Origin: G963665815 sp942492065
GTDB taxonomy: Bacteria; Cloacimonadota; Cloacimonadia; Cloacimonadales; JAIOQZ01
NCBI GenBank assembly: GCA_942492065.1
Contig: CALODV010000005.1
Location: forward strand, 1 to 64,000
Length of the DNA stretch: 64,000 bases
Direction of reading: 5' to 3'
Shown: positions 25,396 through 34,635 of the stretch, one piece after another
Numbering within the stretch: the stretch's first letter is position 1
Layout: each line of letters begins with the position of its first letter
Translations under genes and position numbers: made by a program
Notes under the pieces: model-generated
The model's input: the letters and a program-made list of their open reading frames with translations, nothing else
What the model was told of the DNA's origin: nothing
The model's database searches: none

Positions 25396-27750
25396 ATGAA
25401 AAAGCAGCTTGCAATACTGATAATTACATTACTACCAATACTTCTTCTAAGTACAACACATACAGTAAACCTGGATGGAAGCGGAGATTTTACCGATATA
25501 CAGCAGGCAATAGACAGCTCATCAGATGGTGATATAGTACTTGTATATCCAGGATTTTATGCAGTAAACCTCAATTTTAACGGTAGATCCATAAAACTTT
25601 ATTCTATGGAAGCACTAACCGGAGAAGATCATTATATTGCAGAAACCATCCTAAATGGGTGTGGTGTTGGCAGAGTAATAAAAATCTGGGGACAGCAGGT
25701 AAACAATGCAGAAATAAGAGGTTTTACAATTACTAATGGATATGGAGACGAGGGTGCTGTGGGTGGTGGCATCAGTATTAATGCAGATGGCAATATGAAG
25801 ATTACAAATTGTGATATTTATGAAAATAAAGTTACTGATCTTGGAGGTGGAATTTATATTTCCGGTGAAGTAGATATTGAGTTTGCAGGGCTTGATATAC
25901 ATGACAATTTCTCCTGGTCAGGGGGGGGGCTTTGTTATAAACCCGAATTAACTTCAGAAATGATCTTTTCTTCTGTGAACAGATGCAGTATATACAATAA
26001 TATGGCATATGGTGGTATGGATATTGAAATTCGATATATTCCCCGAAATTATGATAAAGTAATAATGATTTATCTCGATAAGTTCAGTGAAGCTGTTGCA
26101 TCCCGATATTATGCAAACTACAGTAGATTATTTTCATCATATACAGGAAATCCCATGCAGTTTGATATTCTCAGAGGACACATAACACCGGTAAATGCAG
26201 ATTTGTATGTATCAATGGATGGAGATGATGCTAACTCCGGACTGTCACCTGATGATCCAAAGTATTCAATAGTAGATGCCTGCAGGCTTATAGCTGCAGA
26301 TAGTCTTAATCCCAAAACTGTTCATATTGCAGCCGGAGATTACTCACTTCAGTTTCTAAACAGATTTAGTACTCCGGTATTAAAGAGTCACTGCAGAATA
26401 GCCGGATCAGGTTCAGATGTCACTTATCTTGGCGGCTATATTTCAGATAGACGTGTTGTTTATGCAATGTATGAATACAAAGATATTGAAATATTAGGAT
26501 TGACAATAGAAAATCCCGTAGGTGAAGGGTTGACTTTCCGAGGGCATAATGGTAGGAAGATACAACTAGATGATGTTGTCATAAAAAACTGTTATGCTCG
26601 AAATTTTGCAGGATTAATGATTGAAGGATGCGAGTCTGTTGAATTGAGAAACGTTAAAATATTGAACTGTAGATCAACTGATAGCAATTCCGGTTTATTT
26701 ATGTCTGGGATTGGTAAAGCAATCATAGATAGCTGCGAGTTCACCGGTAATCAGGTAACAGAGTATCATATTGAATGTTGTGATAATGCAGTAAGGGTAA
26801 CAGCAGACTCTGTATATGTAACTAATAGTATATTCAATGGAAATACAAGCTATGCTCCTCTTAATGAAAATGCTTTTGTTCTATTTGGAGACAGTCTTGT
26901 AGTATTTGAGAACAATCTTGTAGCAAACAACATATCCTACAACGCACAGGCAGTGGGATATATTGGTTCTATTTATGGTGACACATATGTCAGTAATAAT
27001 ACATTTGCTAATAATTATATCAGTTTTCAGACAAATCTTGTAAAGTTCGAAATTGTGGGTAATAATTCTTACGTATATAATAATATTTTCTACAATCCTT
27101 ACTCAATGTACGATTCCAGAGAAATAGCAATATGTACTGTAGATCACCAGAACTCCTCCACGATAAGTAATAACCTGATTTTAGGTGGAGAGCAATCAGT
27201 TATGGTAATACCCAAAGAAAACGAGCATCTACTTACTTACGAAGACACCAATATTGATGTTTTACCTGAGTTTGTCGGGGGAGATTCAACTTCTGCAGAG
27301 TCTTACTATCTTACTGAAACAAGCCCTTGTGTAGATGCCGGAGCTGTAACAGGCAGTAATTTCCCACTGCTTGATCTGGCAGGAAACTCCAGAATATACG
27401 GCAGTACTGTAGATATGGGGTGTTATGAATGGCAGCCTGTGGGTAATTTCAATCAGGATTTGGCTTTTAAGGACACAAAGTTAATTGCTTATAACTACCC
27501 CAACCCGTTCAACCCAACCACAACCATATCATACAGTCTTCCTGAAGAAGGCAATGTGCGTATTGAAGTATACAACATTAAAGGTCAAAAAGTTAAACAG
27601 CTCATTAATGAGCACAAAGAAAGCGGACATCATACAATTAAATGGAACGGAACAGATGAAAACAACAAGAGTGTAGGTTCCGGAGTATATTTCTATAAAG
27701 TCAAAACAGAAAAATCATCGTTAATAAACAAAATGATAATGTTGAAGTAG
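25396..27750 (+). CDS. Secreted parallel beta-helix protein with C-terminal sorting domain
   Basis: The ATG at 25396 follows AAGGAA and begins a signal peptide (KKQLAILIITLLPILLLS), giving 784 residues; the frame is open further upstream but without a start signal. The body has repeated short beta turns with Asn ladders typical of right-handed beta-helices (FTDIQQAIDSSSDGDIVLVYPG, ITNGYGDEGAVGGGISI, NNIFYNPY). It also has a DUF1565-like entry (YVSMDGDDANSGLSPDDPKY) near residue 270. The last ~90 residues form the sorting domain (NYPNPFNPTTTISYSLPEE...GVYFYKV...MIMLK). Relatives are often adhesins or polysaccharide-active proteins; no lyase catalytic set was identified. The gene lies between two ~340 bp direct repeats. 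Confidence 0.85.
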   Translation: MKKQLAILIITLLPILLLSTTHTVNLDGSGDFTDIQQAIDSSSDGDIVLVYPGFYAVNLNFNGRSIKLYSMEALTGEDHYIAETILNGCGVGRVIKIWGQQVNNAEIRGFTITNGYGDEGAVGGGISINADGNMKITNCDIYENKVTDLGGGIYISGEVDIEFAGLDIHDNFSWSGGGLCYKPELTSEMIFSSVNRCSIYNNMAYGGMDIEIRYIPRNYDKVIMIYLDKFSEAVASRYYANYSRLFSSYTGNPMQFDILRGHITPVNADLYVSMDGDDANSGLSPDDPKYSIVDACRLIAADSLNPKTVHIAAGDYSLQFLNRFSTPVLKSHCRIAGSGSDVTYLGGYISDRRVVYAMYEYKDIEILGLTIENPVGEGLTFRGHNGRKIQLDDVVIKNCYARNFAGLMIEGCESVELRNVKILNCRSTDSNSGLFMSGIGKAIIDSCEFTGNQVTEYHIECCDNAVRVTADSVYVTNSIFNGNTSYAPLNENAFVLFGDSLVVFENNLVANNISYNAQAVGYIGSIYGDTYVSNNTFANNYISFQTNLVKFEIVGNNSYVYNNIFYNPYSMYDSREIAICTVDHQNSSTISNNLILGGEQSVMVIPKENEHLLTYEDTNIDVLPEFVGGDSTSAESYYLTETSPCVDAGAVTGSNFPLLDLAGNSRIYGSTVDMGCYEWQPVGNFNQDLAFKDTKLIAYNYPNPFNPTTTISYSLPEEGNVRIEVYNIKGQKVKQLINEHKESGHHTIKWNGTDENNKSVGSGVYFYKVKTEKSSLINKMIMLK

Positions 27751-27834
27751 TATTTTCCCCTTGCGCATGGTTGCAGACCTCCGCAATGGTTGGAAAATAC
27801 TGACCCTATTGAATTTATTCGATTTAGGGTGTTT
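27493..27834 (+). repeat. Direct repeat copy B
   Basis: This copy covers the sorting-domain end of the beta-helix gene and its 3' flank, matching copy A at 24975-25318. The non-coding flank is also conserved, including TTGCGCATGG and CCGCAATGGTTGG. The duplication therefore involved DNA beyond the domain, not protein-level convergence. Confidence 0.85.
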
Positions 27835-27835
27835 T
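27803..27835 (+). terminator. Terminator-like hairpin after the beta-helix gene
   Basis: Imperfect stem ACCCTATTGAAT / ATTCGATTTAGGGT followed by G and five Ts, 53 bases after the stop codon. Confidence 0.6.
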
Positions 27836-27922
27836 TCAGCAAAAAATAGAAATATCCGCAATGGTTAGAAATTATAGTATCTATATAAGGAATATTAGAT
27901 TGTATATGGTTGAGATAAAATA

Positions 27923-28270
27923 CTAAACTCTGCTGAGTAATCCTGCTTTCAGATCAAGCAGGGATTCCTTAATTTTATTCACTCGATTCTTTTGTTCGGT
28001 AGGAAAATCTATTTCCATTTGAGGTTCATTCTTTTTATTCTTCTTAGCAGCAAGTTTTTTACGTGCACCTTCAATCGTAAATTTCTGTTCATACAGCATA
28101 TACTTGATATCTCTCAGGACATCAATATCGTCAGCACTGTACTTTCTGTTGCCTCCGCTGTTTTTGCGAGGTTTCAGCGTTGGGAACTCAGTCTCCCAAT
28201 AACGAAGCACATAAGATTTAACACCAATCAGATTGCTTACTTCTCCAATTGAATAATAGAATTTTTTCAT
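27923..28270 (-). CDS. MerR family transcriptional regulator
   Basis: The 115-residue protein has the MerR winged-helix start (YSIGEVSNLIGVKSYVLRYWETEFPTLKP, then GGNRKYSADDIDVL). The short dimerisation helix ends in a lysine-rich stretch (KKLAAKKNKKNEP). It lacks metal-binding cysteines and resembles the MerR-like proteins that often sit at the ends of housekeeping operons in this kind of genome. It follows lnt by two bases, so it is co-transcribed with it. The target is unknown. Confidence 0.9.
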   Translation of the reverse strand: MKKFYYSIGEVSNLIGVKSYVLRYWETEFPTLKPRKNSGGNRKYSADDIDVLRDIKYMLYEQKFTIEGARKKLAAKKNKKNEPQMEIDFPTEQKNRVNKIKESLLDLKAGLLSRV

Positions 28271-28272
28271 AT

Positions 28273-29808
28273 TTATAACCGTGAATAAAGGAATATTTTG
28301 GAACCAATTGCTGCTATCACCATTATTGCAGTCAACAGGAAATTTATCAGAGGCAGCCAGTGCCCGTATTTATTGTAGAATGTAATACCCTCATAATCAT
28401 AAACGGGAGTATTAAATCTCTCCATCTCCATGATCTTTGATCGATGCAGATAACGTCCACGCGGATCAACACTTAAAGATATTCCGGTATTAGCGGAGCG
28501 CACAATCTGTATCCGGGATTCAATAGCTCGATACCTTGCCATTTCCGCATGCTGGAACGTTCCGGGAGACCTTTTAAACCAGGCATCATTGGATATGTTG
28601 ACAACAAAGTCTGCATGAGCTATTCTTCTGAAAACTGATGGAAAAGCAATCTCATAACAGATAATCGGTGAATAAGAAGTTTCTCTTACTCTGTAGGTCT
28701 CAAACCTGGTTCCGGGTCGGAAGTTCGCCTGACCGAATTCAAGTGACCACAGAAACGGGAATAGACTCAAAAACGGCATTCTCTCTCCAAACGGCACCAG
28801 CAGATTCTTGTAGTATGCCTTCTGGACATCTCCCTTTGAAGTAACCTGAGTTGCAGCATTAAAATAATCATAGCCATTATGACCACCGTTTTCGCGCTTT
28901 TTGAAATGCTGGAAACCAATAAGAATATTAGCCTTTTCCTCAGCAGCAACTCTTTTCGTGAATTTCAATGCCGATTGATTATAAAGAAGAGCTACAGGTA
29001 ATGAAGACTCACTCCACACCAGCAGATCCGATTTCATTTTCTTAGACAGTTTCTCATATCTGGCAAAAGTAGAATCCTCGAATGAAGCTTCCCACTTGAG
29101 ATGCTGCGGGATATTCGCCTGTACAACACCAACAGTTACGTCTTTTTTCTGAAGTTGAATCGTATTAACTCTTACAGCACCGTAAATCATCCAGAACAGC
29201 ATAATACCAAGACAGAGATACAGATAATTCTTTTCACCATAGAGGAACTTGAATAACCAGTAGTTAATCATCAGAATCAGAATTGATACAAGAGGCATAC
29301 CTCCAATATCAAGTATCTGGAGCAGCCAGTTATAGTTATGAAGAGAATATCCGATATTAAACCATGGGAAACGGAATTCACCAAAATTCTGCAGGTATTC
29401 GAAAGATAACCACAGCATGAGAAATCCCAGAATCTTAAGAGCCGGGAATTCTTTTCTAACTGCCATATTAATCAAAAACAAGACTGTGAAGTATACTGTG
29501 AACAGGACAATCAATCCTACCAGCACACCAAGCCCGGTAAAGAATGACAATACTCCGCTGCTGCTGATAGATGTCAGCTGTGTAGGTGCAAGACAAATCC
29601 ATTGTAAACCCGTCAAAGTATAGGCAAGACTGAAAAAGACTGATCCAATGACTACATTTCGTTTCTTTAAGTCTTCCTGAGAATAGATAAATATCGGAAT
29701 AAAAGCAAAGAATACGAGAAATCCGAGATGAATCGGAAGTCTGCTTATACCCAGCATCAAACCGGCTGAAATCGGTTTAACATATGAGACTGTGCTTTGT
29801 CCTTTCAA
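28273..29808 (-). CDS. lnt: Apolipoprotein N-acyltransferase
   Basis: Lnt adds the third acyl chain to the N-terminal Cys of lipoproteins in the inner membrane. The 511-residue protein has about six N-terminal membrane helices, a nitrilase-like domain and a final helix. The Glu-Lys-Cys triad is visible as the Glu in WSESSLP, the Lys in YYKNLLVPFGERMPF, and the Cys in PIICYEIAFP. ISNDAWF and HAEMARYRAIESR are further family motifs. Its start overlaps the end of the upstream lipoprotein gene by 4 bases (ATGA). The many lipoproteins in this window fit its presence. Confidence 0.95.
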   Translation of the reverse strand: MKGQSTVSYVKPISAGLMLGISRLPIHLGFLVFFAFIPIFIYSQEDLKKRNVVIGSVFFSLAYTLTGLQWICLAPTQLTSISSSGVLSFFTGLGVLVGLIVLFTVYFTVLFLINMAVRKEFPALKILGFLMLWLSFEYLQNFGEFRFPWFNIGYSLHNYNWLLQILDIGGMPLVSILILMINYWLFKFLYGEKNYLYLCLGIMLFWMIYGAVRVNTIQLQKKDVTVGVVQANIPQHLKWEASFEDSTFARYEKLSKKMKSDLLVWSESSLPVALLYNQSALKFTKRVAAEEKANILIGFQHFKKRENGGHNGYDYFNAATQVTSKGDVQKAYYKNLLVPFGERMPFLSLFPFLWSLEFGQANFRPGTRFETYRVRETSYSPIICYEIAFPSVFRRIAHADFVVNISNDAWFKRSPGTFQHAEMARYRAIESRIQIVRSANTGISLSVDPRGRYLHRSKIMEMERFNTPVYDYEGITFYNKYGHWLPLINFLLTAIMVIAAIGSKIFLYSRL

Positions 29809-30629
29809 TTATTTTCCTCTTCTATTCGCGGTGTTAATACAACAATTTTATTAGTTGTGCTTTTTATAACATATTCACCTGAAACGTCAACCTTGTTTTC
29901 ATCCCAGATGATTTTTGTTGTTTTATCATTGTTAACCGGAGTTATTTTTTCAGATACTGAATACACAGTTTCGTAGAACTGAAAATAGAAGTTATTCATA
30001 GTTTCAGAGAAATTACCCAGATCAGAATATATCATAGTCTGATTATCTTCTTTACTGTATAGATAAATCCATTTGTCTGTGGAATACAGCTTATATGGTT
30101 TAACATCAAAGATTTTATCCAGAACAAGAGTCTCCCCTGAAGCAGAGGGACTTAGCTGAATCAGCTCTTTAGTTCCGTCGTCAAATATTATCCAGTTACT
30201 ATCATCCAGAACTGTTAACAGAATTGGACTGCTGCATGATGACAAAGACAAACTACCAAGATACTCTCCCTCAGAAGAATACTGCTTAATTTTTTTTTGG
30301 AATGAATCCAGAGCAAGCAAATGGTTATCATGAGATAAAGCAATATCTGTCAGATTGTTAAACTGATTATCACCAAATCCGATTCCACCGATTGAATTAA
30401 GTTTCTTTCCGTCATCAGTATTATAAATATCTATTTTAAATGCAGTTTTGTTAAAGCAATACAATCGCTTCTGTTCTTTCTGGAACAGATATTTATCATA
30501 ACTTACGGTCACTGATATTGTATCTATGGGAACAAGCTCTGTTTTTGCATGTTGAAAATCCTGATTATTCACAAAAGCACAGGATACCGCCAGAAGGCAG
30601 TATACAATTACAAAACTACTTCTTAACAA
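29805..30629 (-). CDS. Lipoprotein with probable beta-propeller
   Basis: The 274-residue protein has a lipobox-type signal (LLAVSC, Cys17). The mature part has repeated propeller-like strands (FKIDIYNTDDGKKLNSIGG, LLALDSFQKKIKQYSSEGEYLGS, NWIIFDDGTKELIQLS), like NHL or 6-bladed propellers that bind ligands or partners. Its start lies inside the last codons of recJ (14-base overlap) and its stop overlaps lnt, so all three are translationally linked. The function is unknown. Confidence 0.75.
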   Translation of the reverse strand: MLRSSFVIVYCLLAVSCAFVNNQDFQHAKTELVPIDTISVTVSYDKYLFQKEQKRLYCFNKTAFKIDIYNTDDGKKLNSIGGIGFGDNQFNNLTDIALSHDNHLLALDSFQKKIKQYSSEGEYLGSLSLSSCSSPILLTVLDDSNWIIFDDGTKELIQLSPSASGETLVLDKIFDVKPYKLYSTDKWIYLYSKEDNQTMIYSDLGNFSETMNNFYFQFYETVYSVSEKITPVNNDKTTKIIWDENKVDVSGEYVIKSTTNKIVVLTPRIEEENN

Positions 30630-32337
30630 ATCTTATATCCTTAAGTTTCCCCTGTATGGTAATCTTGTTCTGCCAGGTATTCCATTCAAGAGAATAGGCT
30701 ATATCAATCCTTGTGTTCTTCTTAAGCAACGGTTGTAGATGTCCCATATTAAAGCCGATAAGATCAAGATAACAGCCATCTTTCTGGACTTTCATCTTGA
30801 GGTGATTTCTGCCTACAACATAAGGATAGTTAGTAATTATCACTTTTTCAGTGTAAAAAACAGGTCTCATATTTCCCGGACCGAACGGAGCAAATTTCTC
30901 CAGCCAGGAAATCAGAGAGTTATGTATATCGTAGAGTTCAATATTATGGTCTACATTTAATGGCGGAATAAGCTGATAAGACTGAATATGTTCTTTAACA
31001 TAGGCATTCATTTTATCTTCCAGAGTATCAAGATATTCAACAAGAACCGATAATCCTGCTGCATATTTATGACCTCCAAAGCTTTCCAGCATATCTTCCA
31101 CTTCTGTTAAGGCTTCAAACAGGTTGAAATCGGCTATACTTCTTCCTGAACCGGAACCGATCCCTTCATTCAGAGCAATCATGATTGTAGGTCTGTAGTA
31201 TTTTTCCACAAGCTTTGATGCCACAATCCCGATAACTCCGGGGTGCCAGTTTTCAGATGCAACCACAATACAGTATACATCGTCCAGACTAGGGTACTTC
31301 TCCTCAATCTGTCGACACGCCTCCCTGTAAGTCTTTTGATCAATCTCCTGTCTGACAGAATTTTCCTTTTCTATAATCAATGCAAGCTCATGACTTTCCT
31401 TGATATCTTCTGAAGTCAACAGTTCCACGGCTCTCATGGCAGAACCCATTCTACCTGCAGCATTAATTCTGGGAGCTAGTCCAAAAACAATATCTGTAGT
31501 GTTAAGAGCTTTGTTGGATGTTCCTGCAATACTGATCAGTGCGGATAAACCAAGGTTCTTCTTTTTGTAGAGATGATCAAGACCAATACTGGCAAAAATT
31601 CGATTTTCTCCGGTGAGAGGAACAATATCAGCTATTGTACCAACTGCGACCAGATCAAGAAACCTGAATATTTCTGCTTCAGTAAAATTTCCTACTTTCT
31701 GATAAACTGCCATGAGCAGTTTGTAGGCCACTCCAACCCCTGCAAGATCCTTGAAAGGATACTTACAATCAGGCATTTTAGGATTAATAATTGCGTATGC
31801 TTCGGGTATTTCATCCTTGGGGTTATGATGATCAGTGATAATCATCTGCATCCCAAGTTCATTAACAACTGAGACTTCATCCATAGCATTGATACCGCAG
31901 TCCACACTGATAATCAGTCTGGTTCCTGAATCCAGAAGCTGCTGTACTCCGCCTCTTGAAAGTCCGTACCCTTCAATCATTCTATGAGGGATGTAGTAAT
32001 CGACGACTGCATTAATTCTCTGTAGTCCGAGATATAGTAATGCTGTTGAAGTAGTACCGTCTACGTCGTAATCTCCATAGATAGTGATTTTCTCGTTATT
32101 TTGAATAGCTTCAACGATTCTGTTGCAGGCCTTATCCATATCTTCGAAAAGAAACGGATCATGAACATCTTTGATGGAAGGATTAAAGAATGACTCAATT
32201 TCATTGAGATCTGTAATCCCTTTCCGGATAAGGATTTCTGCAACAATCTCCGGGCACTTCAATTCTGATGAAATACGTGATTTTAACAGTGCCTGCTCAT
32301 CATCAAGCTGACCTGTCTTATGCCACCTTTTTTTCAT
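30616..32337 (-). CDS. recJ: Single-stranded-DNA-specific exonuclease RecJ
   Basis: RecJ digests ssDNA 5' to 3' in recombination and mismatch repair. The ATG at 32337 follows AAAGGT and gives 573 residues; 11 more residues are possible from an upstream start. DHH-family motifs are in order: IYGDYDVDGTTSTALL (motif I), IISVDCGINA (II), IITDHHNPKDEIP (III, DHH), and GVGVAYKL (IV). These are followed by the DHHA1 region with GGHKYAAGLSV and a C-terminal OB-like domain (LDLIGFNMG). It starts 46 bases after the RNase P RNA, so it is probably on the same transcript. Confidence 0.96.
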   Translation of the reverse strand: MKKRWHKTGQLDDEQALLKSRISSELKCPEIVAEILIRKGITDLNEIESFFNPSIKDVHDPFLFEDMDKACNRIVEAIQNNEKITIYGDYDVDGTTSTALLYLGLQRINAVVDYYIPHRMIEGYGLSRGGVQQLLDSGTRLIISVDCGINAMDEVSVVNELGMQMIITDHHNPKDEIPEAYAIINPKMPDCKYPFKDLAGVGVAYKLLMAVYQKVGNFTEAEIFRFLDLVAVGTIADIVPLTGENRIFASIGLDHLYKKKNLGLSALISIAGTSNKALNTTDIVFGLAPRINAAGRMGSAMRAVELLTSEDIKESHELALIIEKENSVRQEIDQKTYREACRQIEEKYPSLDDVYCIVVASENWHPGVIGIVASKLVEKYYRPTIMIALNEGIGSGSGRSIADFNLFEALTEVEDMLESFGGHKYAAGLSVLVEYLDTLEDKMNAYVKEHIQSYQLIPPLNVDHNIELYDIHNSLISWLEKFAPFGPGNMRPVFYTEKVIITNYPYVVGRNHLKMKVQKDGCYLDLIGFNMGHLQPLLKKNTRIDIAYSLEWNTWQNKITIQGKLKDIRFVKK

Positions 32338-32382
32338 ATTTACCTTTATAGTTCTTTTTTTTAAAATCAAATAAATAAGTGC

Positions 32383-32767
32383 CGGAGAAGCTGATAAGCC
32401 GAATTCTGTGCATCACGTAACAGGTGACGCAATGTCAATTTAACTTCACCGTATATTGCTATTCTCTACTGAGATCTGTATAAGAACGGCTGTAGCTGCC
32501 TACCCGGGAACATACAGACTGGCTGCCTGCTATCCTGAGGATCGTTCCCCTATTTGGCATTGCACCGGATAAGGCTTTCCTGGCATACTGGTTCGCACCA
32601 ATATCCGGTAGTCTCTTACACTACCATTTCACCCTTACTTCCGCAGAACGGAAGCGGTTTGTTTCTGTGGAGCTGGCTTCCTGTCACCAGGACTTTCCGT
32701 TAGAAAGTATCCTGCCATATGGTGTTCGGACTTTCCTCCCATCAGGGCTGACATTCCAGCTTCTCCG
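32383..32767 (-). ncRNA. rnpB: RNase P RNA (bacterial type)
   Basis: About 385 bases on the minus strand match the universal RNase P core. Read 5' to 3' it has GAGGAAAGTCCGAACAC near the start, AGGGTGAAATGGTAGTGTAA with GAGACTACCG in the middle, and ACAGAATTCGGCTTATCAG at the end. The first and last bases (CGGAGAAGCTG with CAGCTTCTCCG) pair as helix P1 and fix the ends. It begins 4 bases after the stop of the zinc-ribbon gene and ends 46 bases before recJ, with no terminator visible on either side. It is therefore probably cut out of an mRNA. Confidence 0.96.
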
Positions 32768-32771
32768 AAAA

Positions 32772-33482
32772 TTAAGATTCTGTATCTTTTACAAGAATCC
32801 TTCCGCAATTTTCACAGCTGATAATTTTGTTACCTTTACTTACTTCAATAACTAATTGTGGTCTGATTTTGAATCCACATCCATCACAAGCATCATTATT
32901 GGCAAAAACTACAGCTTTTCTGTTTTTGTTTTTTATCAACAGAACATATCTTTTAACTAATTGTCTCGGAAGTGATTTTGCTACTTCATTTCTTTCTTGT
33001 TTGAGCTTCTCAATTTCCTGGTTTACTTTTTCAATTTTCTTGTTCAGCTTATCTTCATTGGCATTAAGTTCTTTTTCTGCATTTTTCACTGCAGCATCTG
33101 CATCAGCAAGTTCACTTTTAAGTGTAGCTTCTGCTTCCATAAGCTGAATCTGCTCGTCATCTATTTTTTTATTACCTTCTTTCAGATGATTGATTTCACT
33201 GTGAAGCGCTTTATATTCTTTATTAGTTTTTATAGCCAAAAGTTGATTTTCATACTTTGCCATCGTTTCTTTGTTAGCATTAATCTCAAGTTCTTTGGTC
33301 TTTTGAGTTTTTTGATTTTCAAGCAATGCATTATGCGCTACTTCATAAGCTTCTTTTGTAGATTTCACCTGTTCATGAAGACTGCTGAGTTCTTCAGGTA
33401 ACTTCTTCTTATCAACTTCACGGGTTCCTATTTGATCATCAATAGCCTGCATTTTGACGAGTGTCGACAAATTCGAATTCAT
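32772..33482 (-). CDS. Coiled-coil protein with C4 zinc ribbon (zf-RING_7 type)
   Basis: The 236-residue protein is a long antiparallel coiled coil (residues about 1-180, with heptads such as LEINANKETMAKYENQLLAI) ending in a zinc ribbon with CDGCGFKI and CENCGRILV. This layout matches the DUF164/zf-RING_7 family (CT398-like), thought to bind nucleic acid or act as a chaperone-like factor. It lies 6 bases after nadC and directly before rnpB. Confidence 0.88.
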   Translation of the reverse strand: MNSNLSTLVKMQAIDDQIGTREVDKKKLPEELSSLHEQVKSTKEAYEVAHNALLENQKTQKTKELEINANKETMAKYENQLLAIKTNKEYKALHSEINHLKEGNKKIDDEQIQLMEAEATLKSELADADAAVKNAEKELNANEDKLNKKIEKVNQEIEKLKQERNEVAKSLPRQLVKRYVLLIKNKNRKAVVFANNDACDGCGFKIRPQLVIEVSKGNKIISCENCGRILVKDTES

Positions 33483-33488
33483 TGTAAA

Positions 33489-34316
33489 TTACTCCTTAAC
33501 CAATAAACTGAGATCCAGTGACTTATATGAGTGAGTCAGCGCGCCGGATGATATAAAATGCACACCTGTTTCGGCTACAGAGCTGATAGTTTCAAGAGTA
33601 ATGTTCCCTGATGCCTCCAGCTCAACTCGATTACCGTATTGTTCCACAGCCTGACTCATATCTTCAAGTGACATGTTATCAAGCAGAATTCTGTCTGCTC
33701 CTGCAAGAACCGCTTCTTCAAGCTCATCTAAGTTTGTTACTTCTACTTCAATTTTATATGTTGAATTTTTGTTTTTAATTTTAATTATGCTTTCTGTGAT
33801 TGAACCAACTGACCTGATATGATTTTCCTTTATCATTACCATATCATAAAGTCCGAATCTGTGATTGTAACCGCCTCCGGTACGCACAGCATACTTTTCA
33901 AAATATCTTAATAATGGTGTTGTCTTGCGAGTATCAAGCAGTTTTGCTTCTGTATTCTTAATCTCATCCACATACTTACCGGTCATTGTGGATATACCGC
34001 TTAACCTCTGCATGAAGTTTAATGCTACTCTTTCTGCTTTTAATATTGTTTGTCCCATTCCAGAAATTTTCAGAACATCGTCTCCCTTCTGAACTCGGTC
34101 TCCATCCTTCCTGTATGCTACAAGATGAACCTCCGGATCAATCATTCTGAATATTTCTTTTGCGATTTCGATACCGCAGACTATGCCGTCTTCCTTGGCA
34201 ATGATGTATGCATTTACACTTTTGTGACCCAGATCAAGGTAGTCCGTCGTTATGTCACCTGTACCAATATCTTCAAGCAGCGCTTGTTTTATTTTTTCTT
34301 TTATTATCATATCCAT
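33489..34316 (-). CDS. nadC: Nicotinate-nucleotide pyrophosphorylase (quinolinate phosphoribosyltransferase)
   Basis: NadC turns quinolinate and PRPP into nicotinate mononucleotide in de novo NAD synthesis. The 275-residue protein shows ALLEDIGTGDITTD at the start, RVALNFMQRLSGISTMT, LDTRKTTPLLRYFEKYAVRTGGGYNHR, MIKENHI, IEVEVTNLDE, ILLDNM, LEASGNI and FISSGALTHS. All are typical and the length is normal. The leader upstream holds a small ORF and a terminator hairpin that may control it. nadA and nadB are not in the window. Confidence 0.97.
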   Translation of the reverse strand: MDMIIKEKIKQALLEDIGTGDITTDYLDLGHKSVNAYIIAKEDGIVCGIEIAKEIFRMIDPEVHLVAYRKDGDRVQKGDDVLKISGMGQTILKAERVALNFMQRLSGISTMTGKYVDEIKNTEAKLLDTRKTTPLLRYFEKYAVRTGGGYNHRFGLYDMVMIKENHIRSVGSITESIIKIKNKNSTYKIEVEVTNLDELEEAVLAGADRILLDNMSLEDMSQAVEQYGNRVELEASGNITLETISSVAETGVHFISSGALTHSYKSLDLSLLVKE

Positions 34317-34344
34317 TTATGGGCCTTTCGATGCGATTTTAAAT

Positions 34345-34376
34345 AAAAAAAGCATTTGTCAAACCAACAAATGCTT
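34345..34376 (-). terminator. Terminator hairpin in the nadC leader
   Basis: On the minus strand a perfect 9-bp stem (arms 34367-34375 and 34351-34359, AGCATTTGT type) with a 7-base loop is followed by a T-rich run (34345-34350). It lies between a small ORF and the nadC start, 29 bases before the ATG. It could end a short transcript or act as an attenuator. Confidence 0.75.
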
Positions 34377-34385
34377 GTGTATATA

Positions 34386-34436
34386 TCATTTTGAATAATT
34401 TTCGCTTTTAAACTCGAGTATTCTTATTCGCATCAC
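34386..34436 (-). CDS. Possible leader peptide upstream of nadC (15-16 residues)
   Basis: GAGGAG (34444-34449 on the plus coordinates) sits 7 bases before a GTG and 10 bases before the adjoining ATG. The short frame reads MRIRILEFKSENYSK and stops at 34386. The terminator hairpin begins 10 bases later, then nadC. A TTGACA lies upstream at about 34476-34481. This promoter, peptide, terminator, gene order is that of an attenuator. No run of a controlling codon is visible, so the signal is unknown. Confidence 0.45.
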   Translation of the reverse strand: MMRIRILEFKSENYSK

Positions 34437-34635
34437 TTTATTTCTCCTCTTTTGCATTTTTTATTACTTGGGTATATTGTCAATGAATAATTATATTTTG
34501 AAACATTTAAATTTCAACTGACTGCATAACATTATATTATGGCTTACCGACAGTCCGAAGAGTTTACAAGGAACACTACATATAAAAGCACAAAAACACA
34601 TTGTGAACAGCTAATAATGATAAATTTATTGACTT

